This document shows, one piece after another, positions 8,447-15,537 of a stretch of 64,000 nucleotides of DNA. How positions within the stretch are numbered: position 1 is the stretch's first letter; every line of letters starts with the position of its first letter. The notes beneath the pieces are model-generated. The model saw only the letters and a program-made list of their open reading frames with translations. It had not been told where the DNA came from and ran no database searches. Source of the DNA: Kitasatospora purpeofusca (GTDB lineage Bacteria > Actinomycetota > Actinomycetes > Streptomycetales > Streptomycetaceae); assembly GCF_000718025.1 (NCBI RefSeq), contig NZ_JODS01000014.1:1-64000 (forward strand). Reading direction: 5' to 3'. The position numbers and the translations under genes are program-made.

Positions 8447-8570
8447 GCGATCCCCTCCCCAGGGCCCCGCACGCCACCGTCGGGCGCCATTGCATTCGAT
8501 GACGACCCGATTACCTGATCATGCCAGACGGGAGCCACCGCTGGAGAGAGCCGAACGCGGCCCGGACCCC

Positions 8571-8648
8571 GGTGCACGGGGTGCCCGGGCGGGGGAGATC
8601 ATGATCGCCGCCGATGCCGACAGAAAGGGCGGCCATGCGATTCCCCTG
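8571..8648. repeat. 78-bp direct repeat, copy 1
   Basis: About 66 of 78 positions match a second copy at 10632-10709 in the same orientation, starting GGTGCACG and ending ATTCCCCTG. This copy contains an ATG at 8635 and the codons MRFP, as in copy 2, but the frame stops after 27 codons, so it looks like a decayed leader of the gene that survives at 10696. The 328-base gap between 8447 and 8774 otherwise holds only the CCTGT repeat and a promoter-like TTGACC at about 8709. Confidence 0.75.
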
Positions 8649-8664
8649 TCCTGTCCTGTCCTGT
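8645..8664. repeat. CCTGT pentanucleotide repeat, four units
   Basis: Four exact CCTGT units directly follow the MRFP codons of the decayed copy-1 leader. The unit length is not a multiple of three. Confidence 0.8.
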
Positions 8665-8774
8665 CCGGTGACGCGGTTCGCGACCTCCGGTGGCCGACCC
8701 AACCGGCGCTTGACCTGAACCTCGGTTGATGTACGAGGGTCGTGGCCATCGAACGGCGAGACGAGGAGATTCCG

Positions 8775-9626
8775 ATGACACAGCCCACGATCCTGGTGAC
8801 CGGCGCGACCGGACGGGTCGGCGGTTCGGTGGTGGCCCAACTGCACGCGGCGGGCGTACCCGTGCGGGCCTTGGTGCGAGGGGAGGCGGAGTTCCCGGAG
8901 GGCGTGCGGGCGGTGCGGGGCGACCTCGGCGACCCCGCGTCACTGGGCGCGGCCCTGGAGGGCGTCGACGCGGTGTTCCTGGTGTGGCCCTTCCTGGGCG
9001 CCGAGGGCGCGGCGGAGGTGATCGACGTGATCGGGAAGCACGCCCGACGGGTGGTCTACCTGTCGTCCGCCGGGGTCGGGGACGGAAAGGACGCACCGGG
9101 CGACCCGATCACCGCGTTCCACACCGAACTGGAGCGGCTGATCGAGGCGTCGGGCCTCGAACGGACGGCGCTGCGGCCCACCGGCTTCGCGAGCAACACG
9201 CTGGGCTGGGCGGAGGAACTCCGCGCGAGCGGCGCGGTCCGGGCGCCGCTGCCGCAGTTGGCCCGCCCGTTGATCCACGAGGCCGACATCGCCGCCGTCG
9301 CCGTGCGGGCACTGACCACGGACGCCCTGCTCGGCGCCCGCCCCCTGCTCACCGGCCCCGGACCGGTCACCCAGGAACAGCAGGTGGCGCTGATCGGCGA
9401 GGCGGTCGGACGGCCGCTGCGGTTCGAGGAGATCGCACCGGCCGAGGCCGCCGAGCGGATGAGGGCCGCGGGCTGGCCGGCGGAGCTGGTGGCGGCCGTG
9501 CTCCCGGCCCAGGCTGCCATGCTCGACCGTCCGGAGCCCGTCAACGACGCGGTGGAGCGGATCACGGGAACCCCGGCCCGGTCGTTCCGGGAGTGGGCGG
9601 TGGACCACGCGGCGGACTTCCGCTGA
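8775..9626 (+). CDS. NmrA/SDR-type NAD(P)-binding oxidoreductase
   Basis: 283 residues, ATG 8775 with GGAG seven bases upstream. The N-terminus has the Rossmann dinucleotide motif TGATGRVGG (residues 8-16), followed by VRALVRG and RAVRGDL as in NmrA-like atypical short-chain dehydrogenases. YLSS and the following His/Pro-rich segments also fit. The family includes NAD(P)H-binding sensors and quinone/azo reductases. It is convergent with a HxlR regulator, a common pairing in which the regulator controls the reductase in response to electrophiles or quinones. Confidence 0.88.
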   Translation: MTQPTILVTGATGRVGGSVVAQLHAAGVPVRALVRGEAEFPEGVRAVRGDLGDPASLGAALEGVDAVFLVWPFLGAEGAAEVIDVIGKHARRVVYLSSAGVGDGKDAPGDPITAFHTELERLIEASGLERTALRPTGFASNTLGWAEELRASGAVRAPLPQLARPLIHEADIAAVAVRALTTDALLGARPLLTGPGPVTQEQQVALIGEAVGRPLRFEEIAPAEAAERMRAAGWPAELVAAVLPAQAAMLDRPEPVNDAVERITGTPARSFREWAVDHAADFR

Positions 9627-9630
9627 GCGG

Positions 9631-9678
9631 GACGCCGGTCAGGACACCGTTGAGGAGACCGTTCAGGACGCCGTTCAG
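9631..9678. repeat. 12-bp tandem repeat, four units, filling a convergent junction
   Basis: Units GACGCCGGTCAG, GACACCGTTGAG, GAGACCGTTCAG and GACGCCGTTCAG follow one another and fill nearly the whole gap between the NmrA stop and the HxlR stop. The last unit overlaps the HxlR stop codon. Confidence 0.8.
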
Positions 9679-10058
9679 ACGGCACCGAAGCGCCGGCGGG
9701 CCTCCTCGATGGCGTCCAGGTGGCGGTGGGTCCAGTCGCACATGGCGTCCACCGTGGCCCGCAGGGCCTGGCCCGGCCCGGTCAGGGTGTACTCGACGCG
9801 CGGCGGCACCGTCGGGTACACCGTGCGCTCCACCAGGCCGTTGCGCTCCAGCAGGCGCAGGTTCTGGGTCAGCATCTTGTGGCTGATGCCGTCGACCTCC
9901 TTGCGCAGCTCGGTGAAGCGCAGGGTACCGTCGCCGATCGCCTCGACGATCAGCAGCGCCCACTTGTTGGCGATGTCGGAGAAGATCTCCCGTGCCAGGG
10001 AGTCCGCGCGCATCGCGTCCGCCCGATCCGTCGCCGAGCCGTTGACCTGCTTGCTCAC
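9675..10058 (-). CDS. HxlR-family winged-helix regulator
   Basis: 127 residues, GTG start with GGGGAA seven bases upstream. The core has the HxlR pattern: NKWALLIVEAIGDGTLRFTELRK, then ISHKMLTQNLRLLERNGLVERTVYPTVPPRVEYTLT in outline, with the DNA-recognition helix around SHKMLTQNLR. Proteins of this family usually act as repressors that respond to electrophiles or disulfide stress, but this one has a single Cys in the C-terminal helix (DAMCDW), not near the N-terminus. It is convergent with the NmrA gene and divergent from the RidA gene, so it probably controls its neighbours. Confidence 0.92.
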   Translation of the reverse strand: MSKQVNGSATDRADAMRADSLAREIFSDIANKWALLIVEAIGDGTLRFTELRKEVDGISHKMLTQNLRLLERNGLVERTVYPTVPPRVEYTLTGPGQALRATVDAMCDWTHRHLDAIEEARRRFGAV

Positions 10059-10118
10059 CTTGAGGTTCCCCAGTCACCGAGAAGTGCGTTCTTCCACGTC
10101 GGCGACCACTCTCCTACG

Positions 10119-10133
10119 GTGACCGAGTCACCA
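10119..10133. promoter_or_regulatory. Palindrome between HxlR and RidA genes
   Basis: GGTGAC-CGA-GTCACC, a perfect 6-bp inverted repeat in the 104-base divergent gap. Half of the motif (AGTCACCGA) recurs at about 10072. A candidate HxlR operator by position. Confidence 0.4.
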
Positions 10134-10162
10134 CAAGAGAGCACGAGGAGACGGAAGCCGCC

Positions 10163-10570
10163 ATGGCCATCACCCTGCTGAACCCCGACGGGCTGCCCGC
10201 CGTCGACGTCTACCACCAAGTGGCCGTCGCCTCCGGCTCGCGGACGGTCCACATCGCCGGACAGGTCGCCTGGGACGCCGACGGCGCCACCGTCGGCGCG
10301 GGCGACCTCGCGGCCCAGGTCGAGCAGTGCTACCTCAATGTCGCCACCGCCCTGACCGGGGCGGGCGCGACCTTCGACGACGTCGCGAAGCTGACCGTCC
10401 ACGTCGCCAATTGGACGCCCGACCAGATGCCCGCGCTCCTGGAGGGCGTCCGGCGCGCCACCGCGAAGATCGGGACGACCGCCACCCCGCCGGCCACCCT
10501 GCTCGGCGTGGCGGCCCTGGACGTGCCCGAGCACCTGGTGGAGGTCGAGGCCGTCGCCGTCCTCGACTGA
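10163..10570 (+). CDS. RidA/YjgF/YER057c-family protein
   Basis: 135 residues. It has the family pattern VYHQVAVASGSRTVHIAGQVA near the N-terminus, the LNVATAL segment and the C-terminal PPATLLGVAALDVPEHLVEVEAVAV block with the strand-turn typical of Rid proteins. The conserved Arg of true RidA enamine deaminases (usually in an RxxxP context near residue 105) is not evident: the position reads ATPPATLLGV. It may therefore be a Rid paralogue without imine deaminase activity. GAGGAGACGG precedes the ATG. Divergent from HxlR. Confidence 0.88.
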   Translation: MAITLLNPDGLPAVDVYHQVAVASGSRTVHIAGQVAWDADGATVGAGDLAAQVEQCYLNVATALTGAGATFDDVAKLTVHVANWTPDQMPALLEGVRRATAKIGTTATPPATLLGVAALDVPEHLVEVEAVAVLD

Positions 10571-10587
10571 GCCCGGGCCGACCCCCT

Positions 10588-10620
10588 GCGCAGGAAGTCG
10601 GACCCGCCGACTTCCTGCGC
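10588..10620. terminator. Palindromic hairpin 1 of 5 (GGAAGTCGG family)
   Basis: Perfect 14-bp arms (GCGCAGGAAGTCGG and complement) with loop ACCCG, 17 bases after the RidA stop. Confidence 0.85.
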
Positions 10621-10631
10621 GGGCGGGTCCC

Positions 10632-10709
10632 GGTGCACGAGGTGCCCGGACACGGGAGATCATGATCGCCACCGATGCCCGTCGAAAGAACGACCATGCG
10701 ATTCCCCTG
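10632..10709. repeat. 78-bp direct repeat, copy 2
   Basis: Matches copy 1 at 8571-8648. Here the repeat carries the intact start codon (10696) and first codons of the downstream gene. The two copies bracket the NmrA/HxlR/RidA block, with about 2.06 kb between starts. Confidence 0.75.
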
Positions 10710-11238
10710 GCGCCGCCGCCCCTCCGCTCCCCCGGCCGACACCGACGACGAGTTGCACCTCGCCCGTCAGGTCGCCTACCGGGCCGCCCGACGGGACCAC
10801 CCCTCGACCGTGGAGATCCTGGCGCTGGGCGAGGAGGCGCTGGTGGACGAGCACGGGTACGCGCCAGCCGTCCGCGTCCTGGAGAACGTCCAGAACCTCA
10901 CCTCCCACGGTCTCGACGAATTCCGCTCCCCCGAGGACATCCGCCCGCTGCTCGGCCCCCGGAGCGCGATCTGCTGGGACACCCTGAACGGCTTCTGGAA
11001 CGACGTCGCCGAGTGGAGACTGCAGAACGGTGTGCCGATGGAGTCCTCCGCCCCGATCCTCGCCGTCGAGGACGAGGAACTGCGGCTGCTCCTGTGGACG
11101 TCGAACCGGACCCTCCCCACCGGCGAGAGGCTCGGGATCGCCGACGCCGTGCGCTACGAGAAGGTCGTCGGGGCGAGCCTGCCCGAGTACAGCGACCTCG
11201 CGGCGGCCCTCCGCGCCGCCGGATCGGGCAGCTCCTGA
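10696..11238 (+). CDS. Hypothetical protein (180 aa)
   Basis: Starts MRFPWRRRPSAPP at 10696 (an in-frame ATG at 10675 is less likely because 10696 is the start shared with the decayed copy in repeat 1). The protein is soluble, mainly helical, with Trp-rich central region (CWDTLNGFWNDVAEW) and an acidic segment. No domain recognised. It is separated by hairpins from the genes on either side, so it is probably transcribed on its own. The spacing before the ATG holds only GAAAG as a weak ribosome site. Confidence 0.65.
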   Translation: MRFPWRRRPSAPPADTDDELHLARQVAYRAARRDHPSTVEILALGEEALVDEHGYAPAVRVLENVQNLTSHGLDEFRSPEDIRPLLGPRSAICWDTLNGFWNDVAEWRLQNGVPMESSAPILAVEDEELRLLLWTSNRTLPTGERLGIADAVRYEKVVGASLPEYSDLAAALRAAGSGSS

Positions 11239-11254
11239 CTCCCGTTCTCCCCTG

Positions 11255-11287
11255 GCACGGGAAGTCGGACCCGCCGACTTCCTGTGC
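11255..11287. terminator. Palindromic hairpin 2 of 5 (GGAAGTCGG family)
   Basis: 14-bp arms (GCACGGGAAGTCGG) around loop ACCCG with one G-T pair, 17 bases after the preceding stop. Confidence 0.85.
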
Positions 11288-11303
11288 GCACTACCCTGCG
11301 GGA

Positions 11304-12338
11304 ATGGATCATCAGCAGGACCCGTGGGCGGCACTCCTCCACCCTCCCGTGCCGTCGGCGCAGCTCCGGCGGGAGTGGCTGGGCGGGATCGAGCTCAACC
11401 CGGCCGCGCCGGACGATGTGCTGATCGCCCTCCTGGACGTCGGCCGGGCCGACTTCCTGCTCCGCCGCCACGACCTGCCGCCCGCCGTCCTGGACGCCGC
11501 CATCGCCGGCCCGCACCGGCGGGTGTGGGGGCGGGCCGCCGACAGCGGGCGGCTCTCGGCCGCCCAGTGGGAGCGGCTGCTCGCCGCCCGGGCCGGGCAA
11601 CCGGAGCACACCCTGCTGACGGAGCTGGCGGCGGACGCGGCCACCCGCCGCGCGTGGGCGCCCCGGCCACGAGGCATCGAACCCGCCCCTGGGGGCGACG
11701 CCCGGCCCCCAACGACCCCTGGGGAGATCGCCGAACTCGCCGACGCCGTCCCGGACATCGCCCCCCAGGAGCGGACGGTCGCCCTGTGGTGGATCGCCGC
11801 CCTGTTCGACGACCCGGCCGCCATGCGGCAGTTGGCTGGCTCCCCCAGGCTCCGGATCCGCCGCAGCATCGCCCGCGCGCCCCGACTGCCCGCCGATGTG
11901 GTCGAAGTCCTCGCCCGTGACGAGGACTTCGCCGTCCGGCTGTTCCTCACCGAGTCCTGCGACGACGCCCCGTCCTGGCTGCTGCTCGACCTGTGGACGG
12001 ACGGCTGGAACGGCACCCTCTCCTTCCCCGGCCGCCCGCGCAACCATCCCAACTTCCCCCGCCACAACCTGCTGCGCTTCGCCGACGACCCCCACCCGCG
12101 CCTGCGGCTGCTCGCCCTCGACGACCCGGCGTGCACCGCCGCCCTCGCCGAACGCCTCGCCCACGACCCGGATCCGCAGGTCCGCACCCACGCCCATCGC
12201 CACCCGGCCCTGCCCCCGGCGCTGCTGGTCGCCCTGCTCCAGGACCCGACCACCGCCGGGAACGCCGCCACCAACCCGGCGGTACCGGCGGCCGTCATGC
12301 ACGGCATGATCGCGGCGGCGGCGGCGCGGGCGGAGTAG
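11304..12338 (+). CDS. HEAT/LRV-like alpha-repeat protein
   Basis: 344 residues. The C-terminal two thirds consist of repeated helix pairs with recurring PRLRIRRSIARAPRLPADVV, HPRLRLLALDDPA and DPQVRTHAHRHPALPPALL patterns, as in leucine-rich-repeat-variant or HEAT-like solenoids. Such proteins in streptomycetes are usually uncharacterised and probably bind proteins or peptides. No signal peptide. The ATG at 11304 follows GCGGGA at short distance, and the first hairpin of this junction ends 16 bases upstream. The stop codon lies inside the next hairpin. Confidence 0.75.
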   Translation: MDHQQDPWAALLHPPVPSAQLRREWLGGIELNPAAPDDVLIALLDVGRADFLLRRHDLPPAVLDAAIAGPHRRVWGRAADSGRLSAAQWERLLAARAGQPEHTLLTELAADAATRRAWAPRPRGIEPAPGGDARPPTTPGEIAELADAVPDIAPQERTVALWWIAALFDDPAAMRQLAGSPRLRIRRSIARAPRLPADVVEVLARDEDFAVRLFLTESCDDAPSWLLLDLWTDGWNGTLSFPGRPRNHPNFPRHNLLRFADDPHPRLRLLALDDPACTAALAERLAHDPDPQVRTHAHRHPALPPALLVALLQDPTTAGNAATNPAVPAAVMHGMIAAAAARAE

Positions 12339-12365
12339 GAAGTCGGCGAGGCCGACTTCCTACTC
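12333..12365. terminator. Palindromic hairpin 3 of 5 (GGAAGTCGG family)
   Basis: Perfect 15-bp arms (GAGTAGGAAGTCGGC) with a 3-base loop. The left arm contains the TAG stop of the preceding gene. Confidence 0.85.
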
Positions 12366-12401
12366 ATCACGGGACTGCCGGAGCCAGAAACGAGCCAGGG
12401 A

Positions 12402-12848
12402 ATGCATGCAGATCTTTCCGAGGAGTCCGTTCCCGACTTCCTCGAAAGATTCTTGGGATTCGAGGACGGTGTCGTCACCGGCATTTCCATCGTCCTTCCG
12501 CGAGGCGATCGCGCCCGCCGAACGATCGAGGTGGAAGTCCAGGCGATGGACCGAACCACCCCGGGCGGAAATTCGCCGAACAGCAGGCTGCACGGGTGGA
12601 AGCTGGTGCGGATCGCGATGCGGGGCATCGACGAGTACCGGCTCTCCGAGACCCGCCCGTACCCCTTGCAGGTCCTCACGGACGGGCTGAAGCTCGGCTT
12701 CGCGGAAGGGCTCTTCGTGCTGGACCTGGATCCGGGACCGGACGCGTGGTCGCCCCGGGCGGTCCACGACACTGCCAACAGCTGGTCCAAGCAGTACGTC
12801 GTATCGGAGCGCTGCTCGTTCGAGGTCCTGGACGGCCCCTTCATCTGA
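12402..12848 (+). CDS. Hypothetical protein (148 aa)
   Basis: 148 residues beginning MHADLSEESVPDFLERFLG. Mixed alpha/beta, soluble, acidic; it resembles in size and style the single-domain immunity-like proteins found in actinobacterial gene arrays, but I recognise no named family. AGGGA stands just before the ATG. Flanked by hairpins 3 and 4. Codon usage is slightly less GC-biased at its 5' end (TTCCGAGGAGTCCG, TTCTTGGGATTC) than neighbours, a weak hint of separate origin. Confidence 0.65.
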   Translation: MHADLSEESVPDFLERFLGFEDGVVTGISIVLPRGDRARRTIEVEVQAMDRTTPGGNSPNSRLHGWKLVRIAMRGIDEYRLSETRPYPLQVLTDGLKLGFAEGLFVLDLDPGPDAWSPRAVHDTANSWSKQYVVSERCSFEVLDGPFI

Positions 12849-12852
12849 CGCA

Positions 12853-12875
12853 GGAAGTCGGCCGGGCCGACTCCC
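12853..12875. terminator. Palindromic hairpin 4 of 5 (imperfect)
   Basis: GGAAGTCGG core facing CCGACTCCC with one mismatch, between two convergent genes. The right arm touches the stop codon of the minus-strand gene. Confidence 0.7.
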
Positions 12876-13405
12876 TACTCCGGGGCGGGCAGGCGGTGCC
12901 GGACGTACTCCGGGGCGGCCGGGTCGAGTTCGACGGTGTTCTCGTCCAGGCCGTTGGCGATCCGCAGATGGCCGTCGTCGAACACGAACTCCACGGCCAC
13001 CGTGCCCCTGGCCGTGTCGCGAACGTGCTCGGGCGGGGACCACTCCAGCAGGGCCACCTCCCGCAGCTCCCGGCCTACAAAGGGGGCCAAGCGCTCGTCC
13101 TGGTCGGACCACTCGGGTGTGAACTCGAACCACTCCCAGTTCGCGATCGGGACCCTTGTGTCGAGGTCGTTCCAGCCGATCCAGAAATGGTCCAGCTGGC
13201 GGTGGGCAACCTCCACCCGGACACCCTCGAAGTCCAGCACCACCGGACAGTCGGCGAACCAGCTCCCGTCCTCCACGAAGCGCACCACCGCAAAGCCGGT
13301 CAGCCGCCGGCCGACGAGTGCCGCCAGTCGCGCCCCGTACGCCTCCCGAACCGCCTCGATGCCGAACACGAACGACGGCTCGAAGCCGGTGATCCCCATC
13401 CTCAT
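12875..13405 (-). CDS. Hypothetical protein (176 aa)
   Basis: Starts at ATG 13405 or 13399 (MRMGITGFEPSFVFGIEAVRE). Rich in Trp, Phe and acidic residues with alternating beta strands (VVLDFEGVRVEVAHRQLDHF, WNDLDTRVPIANWEWFEFTP), which suggests an all-beta fold. It has no signal peptide. The pattern recalls small antitoxin or immunity-type proteins but no family can be named. It is convergent with the preceding gene, and hairpins flank both ends. Confidence 0.65.
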   Translation of the reverse strand: MRMGITGFEPSFVFGIEAVREAYGARLAALVGRRLTGFAVVRFVEDGSWFADCPVVLDFEGVRVEVAHRQLDHFWIGWNDLDTRVPIANWEWFEFTPEWSDQDERLAPFVGRELREVALLEWSPPEHVRDTARGTVAVEFVFDDGHLRIANGLDENTVELDPAAPEYVRHRLPAPE

Positions 13406-13485
13406 GGAAGGGGAGTCTGCCCGGCGCCCGCCCGAGCAGCCATGGGAATTCGGCGGACGATGACCGCTCCCTGGAGAGGGGGTGG

Positions 13486-13518
13486 GAGTGGGAAGTCGGA
13501 CCGGCCGACTTCCCACTC
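13486..13518. terminator. Palindromic hairpin 5 of 5 (GGAAGTCGG family)
   Basis: Perfect 14-bp arms (GAGTGGGAAGTCGG) with a 5-base loop, downstream (in minus direction) of the broken gene at 13534 and upstream of the gene ending at 12875. Confidence 0.85.
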
Positions 13519-13533
13519 AAGGGCACACCGGCG

Positions 13534-13879
13534 TCAGCGGCGCAGCGTTCGCCGGGCCAGGGCAAGGGTGACCTCGACCGTGTCGCTCCAGGAGCAGACC
13601 TCCAGCCAGGAGAGGTAGCCGGACTCGGCGAAGGCCAGGACTTCGCCGGGGCAGTCGCCGTCATCGGTCGGGATCTGGGCTTCGGCGGCCACCACCGTGC
13701 CCGGCCCCGAGGCGGCCGGCCGGACTGCGGAGCGGTCGAGGCCGAAGTAGGCCGTGCCGCAACCGCCCCGAGACGCTCAGGTGGGGCACCTGGGCGCGGA
13801 GCGCAGCATGAACCGGATCGTCGGTGTCGAGGAGGGCGTCGAGCACGTCGGCCACATCGGGGGGAAGGTCCTCGGTCAT
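13534..13879 (-). pseudogene. Small Cys-motif protein broken by a frameshift
   Basis: From ATG 13879 one frame reads MTEDLPPDVADVLDALLD and continues to PHLSVSG at about 13768, then loses coding character. One base shifted, the sequence reads GCGTAYFGLDRSAVRPAAS and on through CPGEVLAFAESGYLSWLEVC to a TGA at 13534. The joined protein (about 114 residues) is coherent. The junction is a run of four C (13766-13769 on the plus strand); three would restore the frame. Either a real single-base insertion or a homopolymer sequencing error. Confidence 0.6.
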
Positions 13880-13978
13880 GGCCGCACCGTACGTGACCTG
13901 CGGCGTCACAGTCGGATGATTGATCCCGAGGCTTCCCGACCGGCCCCTCCGTGACCACCGAACGCCATACTGCCTGTC

Positions 13979-14179
13979 GTGGATCGCGAAGAGCTGCTTG
14001 TCGCCCTCGAACGACACGGGACCGAGGCGGCCGGCCGTGCCGCGCTGGCGCTGCGTGCCGGGGCTTCGTTCCAGGTATGGGCCGGATCGACGGCGCCGGC
14101 CAGCCGGCTCTTCGCCATCTGGGCACGGCGGGCCGAATGCTTGGCGGAGGACCTGAGTTCGTGCGTTGCCGTGCTGTAG
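13979..14179 (+). CDS. Possible small protein (66 aa)
   Basis: GTG start with no ribosome site but with a CATACT box ending eight bases upstream, which would suit a leaderless transcript. The peptide (MDREELLVALERHGTEAAGR...) begins like a helical domain and ends ECLAEDLSSCVAVL. The remaining 361 bases between the broken gene and the TOPRIM gene show no other good frame. Could be a truncated remnant. Confidence 0.35.
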   Translation: MDREELLVALERHGTEAAGRAALALRAGASFQVWAGSTAPASRLFAIWARRAECLAEDLSSCVAVL

Positions 14180-14240
14180 CTCCGTCCGGAGGGGCCGACG
14201 CGGCGAAAATGGCGGGCTCAGGACCGCCCGGCGGAGCAGA

Positions 14241-14867
14241 ATGCGCAGCATGGCGGACATGGCAGCGTTCCGGGACGCGATCACGGCTTGGGCGGCGGGT
14301 GGGCCCGGTGGGCCTGCGGGGGAACTGGCCGGGCGGGTGGGGGTGCGGACGGCAGTCCTGGTGGAGGGGCCGAGCGACCTCGCCGCCGTCGGGACGCTGG
14401 CCGCGCAGTACGGACGGGACCTGGCCGGGGACGGGGTGTGCGTGGTCTCCATGGGTGGTGCCATGAACATCGCCCGGTATGCCGAGTTGCTCGGGCCGCC
14501 CGGGCTGGGGCTGCGCCTCAGCGGGCTGTGCGACGCGAACGAGCAGGGCTTCTACGAGCGCGGGCTCGACCGGGCGGGAGCGCCGCGCGAGGGGTTCTTC
14601 GTGTGTGTGGCGGACCTGGAGGAGGAGTTGATCCGCGCGCTGGGCGTGGCCCGGGTGGTGGAGATCGTCCGGGACGAGGGCGACCTCCCGGCCTGGCAGA
14701 CCTTCGTCCGCCAGCCCGCCCACCAGGGCCGCCCGGCCGAGGGGCAGTTGCGGCGCTTCCTCGGCACCAAGAAGGGGCGCAAGATCCGCTACGGGCATCT
14801 GCTGGTGCAGGCCCTGGCACCCGGGCAGGAGCCGGCCCCGCTGCGCGATCTGCTCGCCGCCGTCTGA
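14241..14867 (+). CDS. TOPRIM-domain protein
   Basis: 208 residues; the ATG at 14241 is chosen because GGAG lies four bases before it. Residues about 35-120 look like a TOPRIM fold of the OLD-nuclease type: VRTAVLVEGPSDLAAV with the metal-binding Glu at 42, then GLRLSGLCDANEQGFYE with Asp 98. The second acidic residue of the usual DxD is Asn 100 here. The C-terminus is basic (GTKKGRKIRYGH). TOPRIM proteins of this type cleave or process nucleic acids. It is a stand-alone TOPRIM without an ATPase domain. Neighbours give no clear pathway. Confidence 0.75.
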   Translation: MRSMADMAAFRDAITAWAAGGPGGPAGELAGRVGVRTAVLVEGPSDLAAVGTLAAQYGRDLAGDGVCVVSMGGAMNIARYAELLGPPGLGLRLSGLCDANEQGFYERGLDRAGAPREGFFVCVADLEEELIRALGVARVVEIVRDEGDLPAWQTFVRQPAHQGRPAEGQLRRFLGTKKGRKIRYGHLLVQALAPGQEPAPLRDLLAAV

Positions 14868-14894
14868 GCCGACGGGACCGCCGGAACGCGACCG

Positions 14895-15434
14895 TCAGTA
14901 CTCGACGGCGTCCAGGTGGTACGTGGTGTCGACCGAGAACTCGCCGGCCCGCGCCTTGATGGAGAGCACGTACTGACCGGGCGCCAGCGGGTCCAGGGCG
15001 CACCACTGGCCCCAGGCGACGCGCGGGATGCCCATCGCCAGGAAGCGCCTGGACGCGAACTCCTGCACCCGCAGCGGGACGCCGTTCAGCGTCGCCTCGG
15101 CCCTGGAGGTCTCGACCCGCCACGGCGCGGAGGACAGGCCGAGCGCGAGGCGCTGGGTGTTGAAGACCGGGAAGAAGACCGGCTGCCCGGCGCGGATCGG
15201 GCAGCGGCGCACCACGCGGCCGCCGTAGGTGCCGGCCAGGAACCAGACGTCCGAGGGCTGCCGCCAGTTGGCGAACTCGCCGGTGGTGTCACCGACGGGG
15301 CTGCGCTCGGCCGGGGCCGACAAGGCCCACTTCCACCAGCGCGCCGCGAGCTCCGCGCCCCGGCGGGGGTCCACGGTGTCGGCACCGGTCTCGGGGGAGA
15401 CGGCCTCGCCCACGGTCTGCTCCTTCGGTTCCAC
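14895..15434 (-). CDS. Hypothetical protein (179 aa)
   Basis: GTG start at 15434. The N-terminal region is charged, then RGAELAARWWKWALSAPAE and a beta-rich C-terminal part (QRLALGLSSAPWRVETSRAE, APGQYVLSIKARAGEFSVDT). No signal peptide. The AELAARWWKWALSAP segment recalls proteins annotated only as hypothetical in streptomycetes. It is convergent with the TOPRIM gene (27-base gap). Function not recognised. Confidence 0.65.
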   Translation of the reverse strand: MEPKEQTVGEAVSPETGADTVDPRRGAELAARWWKWALSAPAERSPVGDTTGEFANWRQPSDVWFLAGTYGGRVVRRCPIRAGQPVFFPVFNTQRLALGLSSAPWRVETSRAEATLNGVPLRVQEFASRRFLAMGIPRVAWGQWCALDPLAPGQYVLSIKARAGEFSVDTTYHLDAVEY

Positions 15435-15493
15435 GCGCGCACCGCAGATCGGTTCGCCCCGCGACTTTATCCCCTGGGTTTGTCCCCCGGGAG

Positions 15494-15520
15494 CCGGGCC
15501 CTCCGCGCGGGAGGGCCCGG
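15494..15520. terminator. Hairpin downstream of the acidic protein gene
   Basis: Perfect 11-bp arms (CCGGGCCCTCC) with loop GCGCG, 17 bases after the minus-strand stop at 15538. Confidence 0.7.
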
Positions 15521-15537
15521 GGCGGGCCTCAGGGCGG

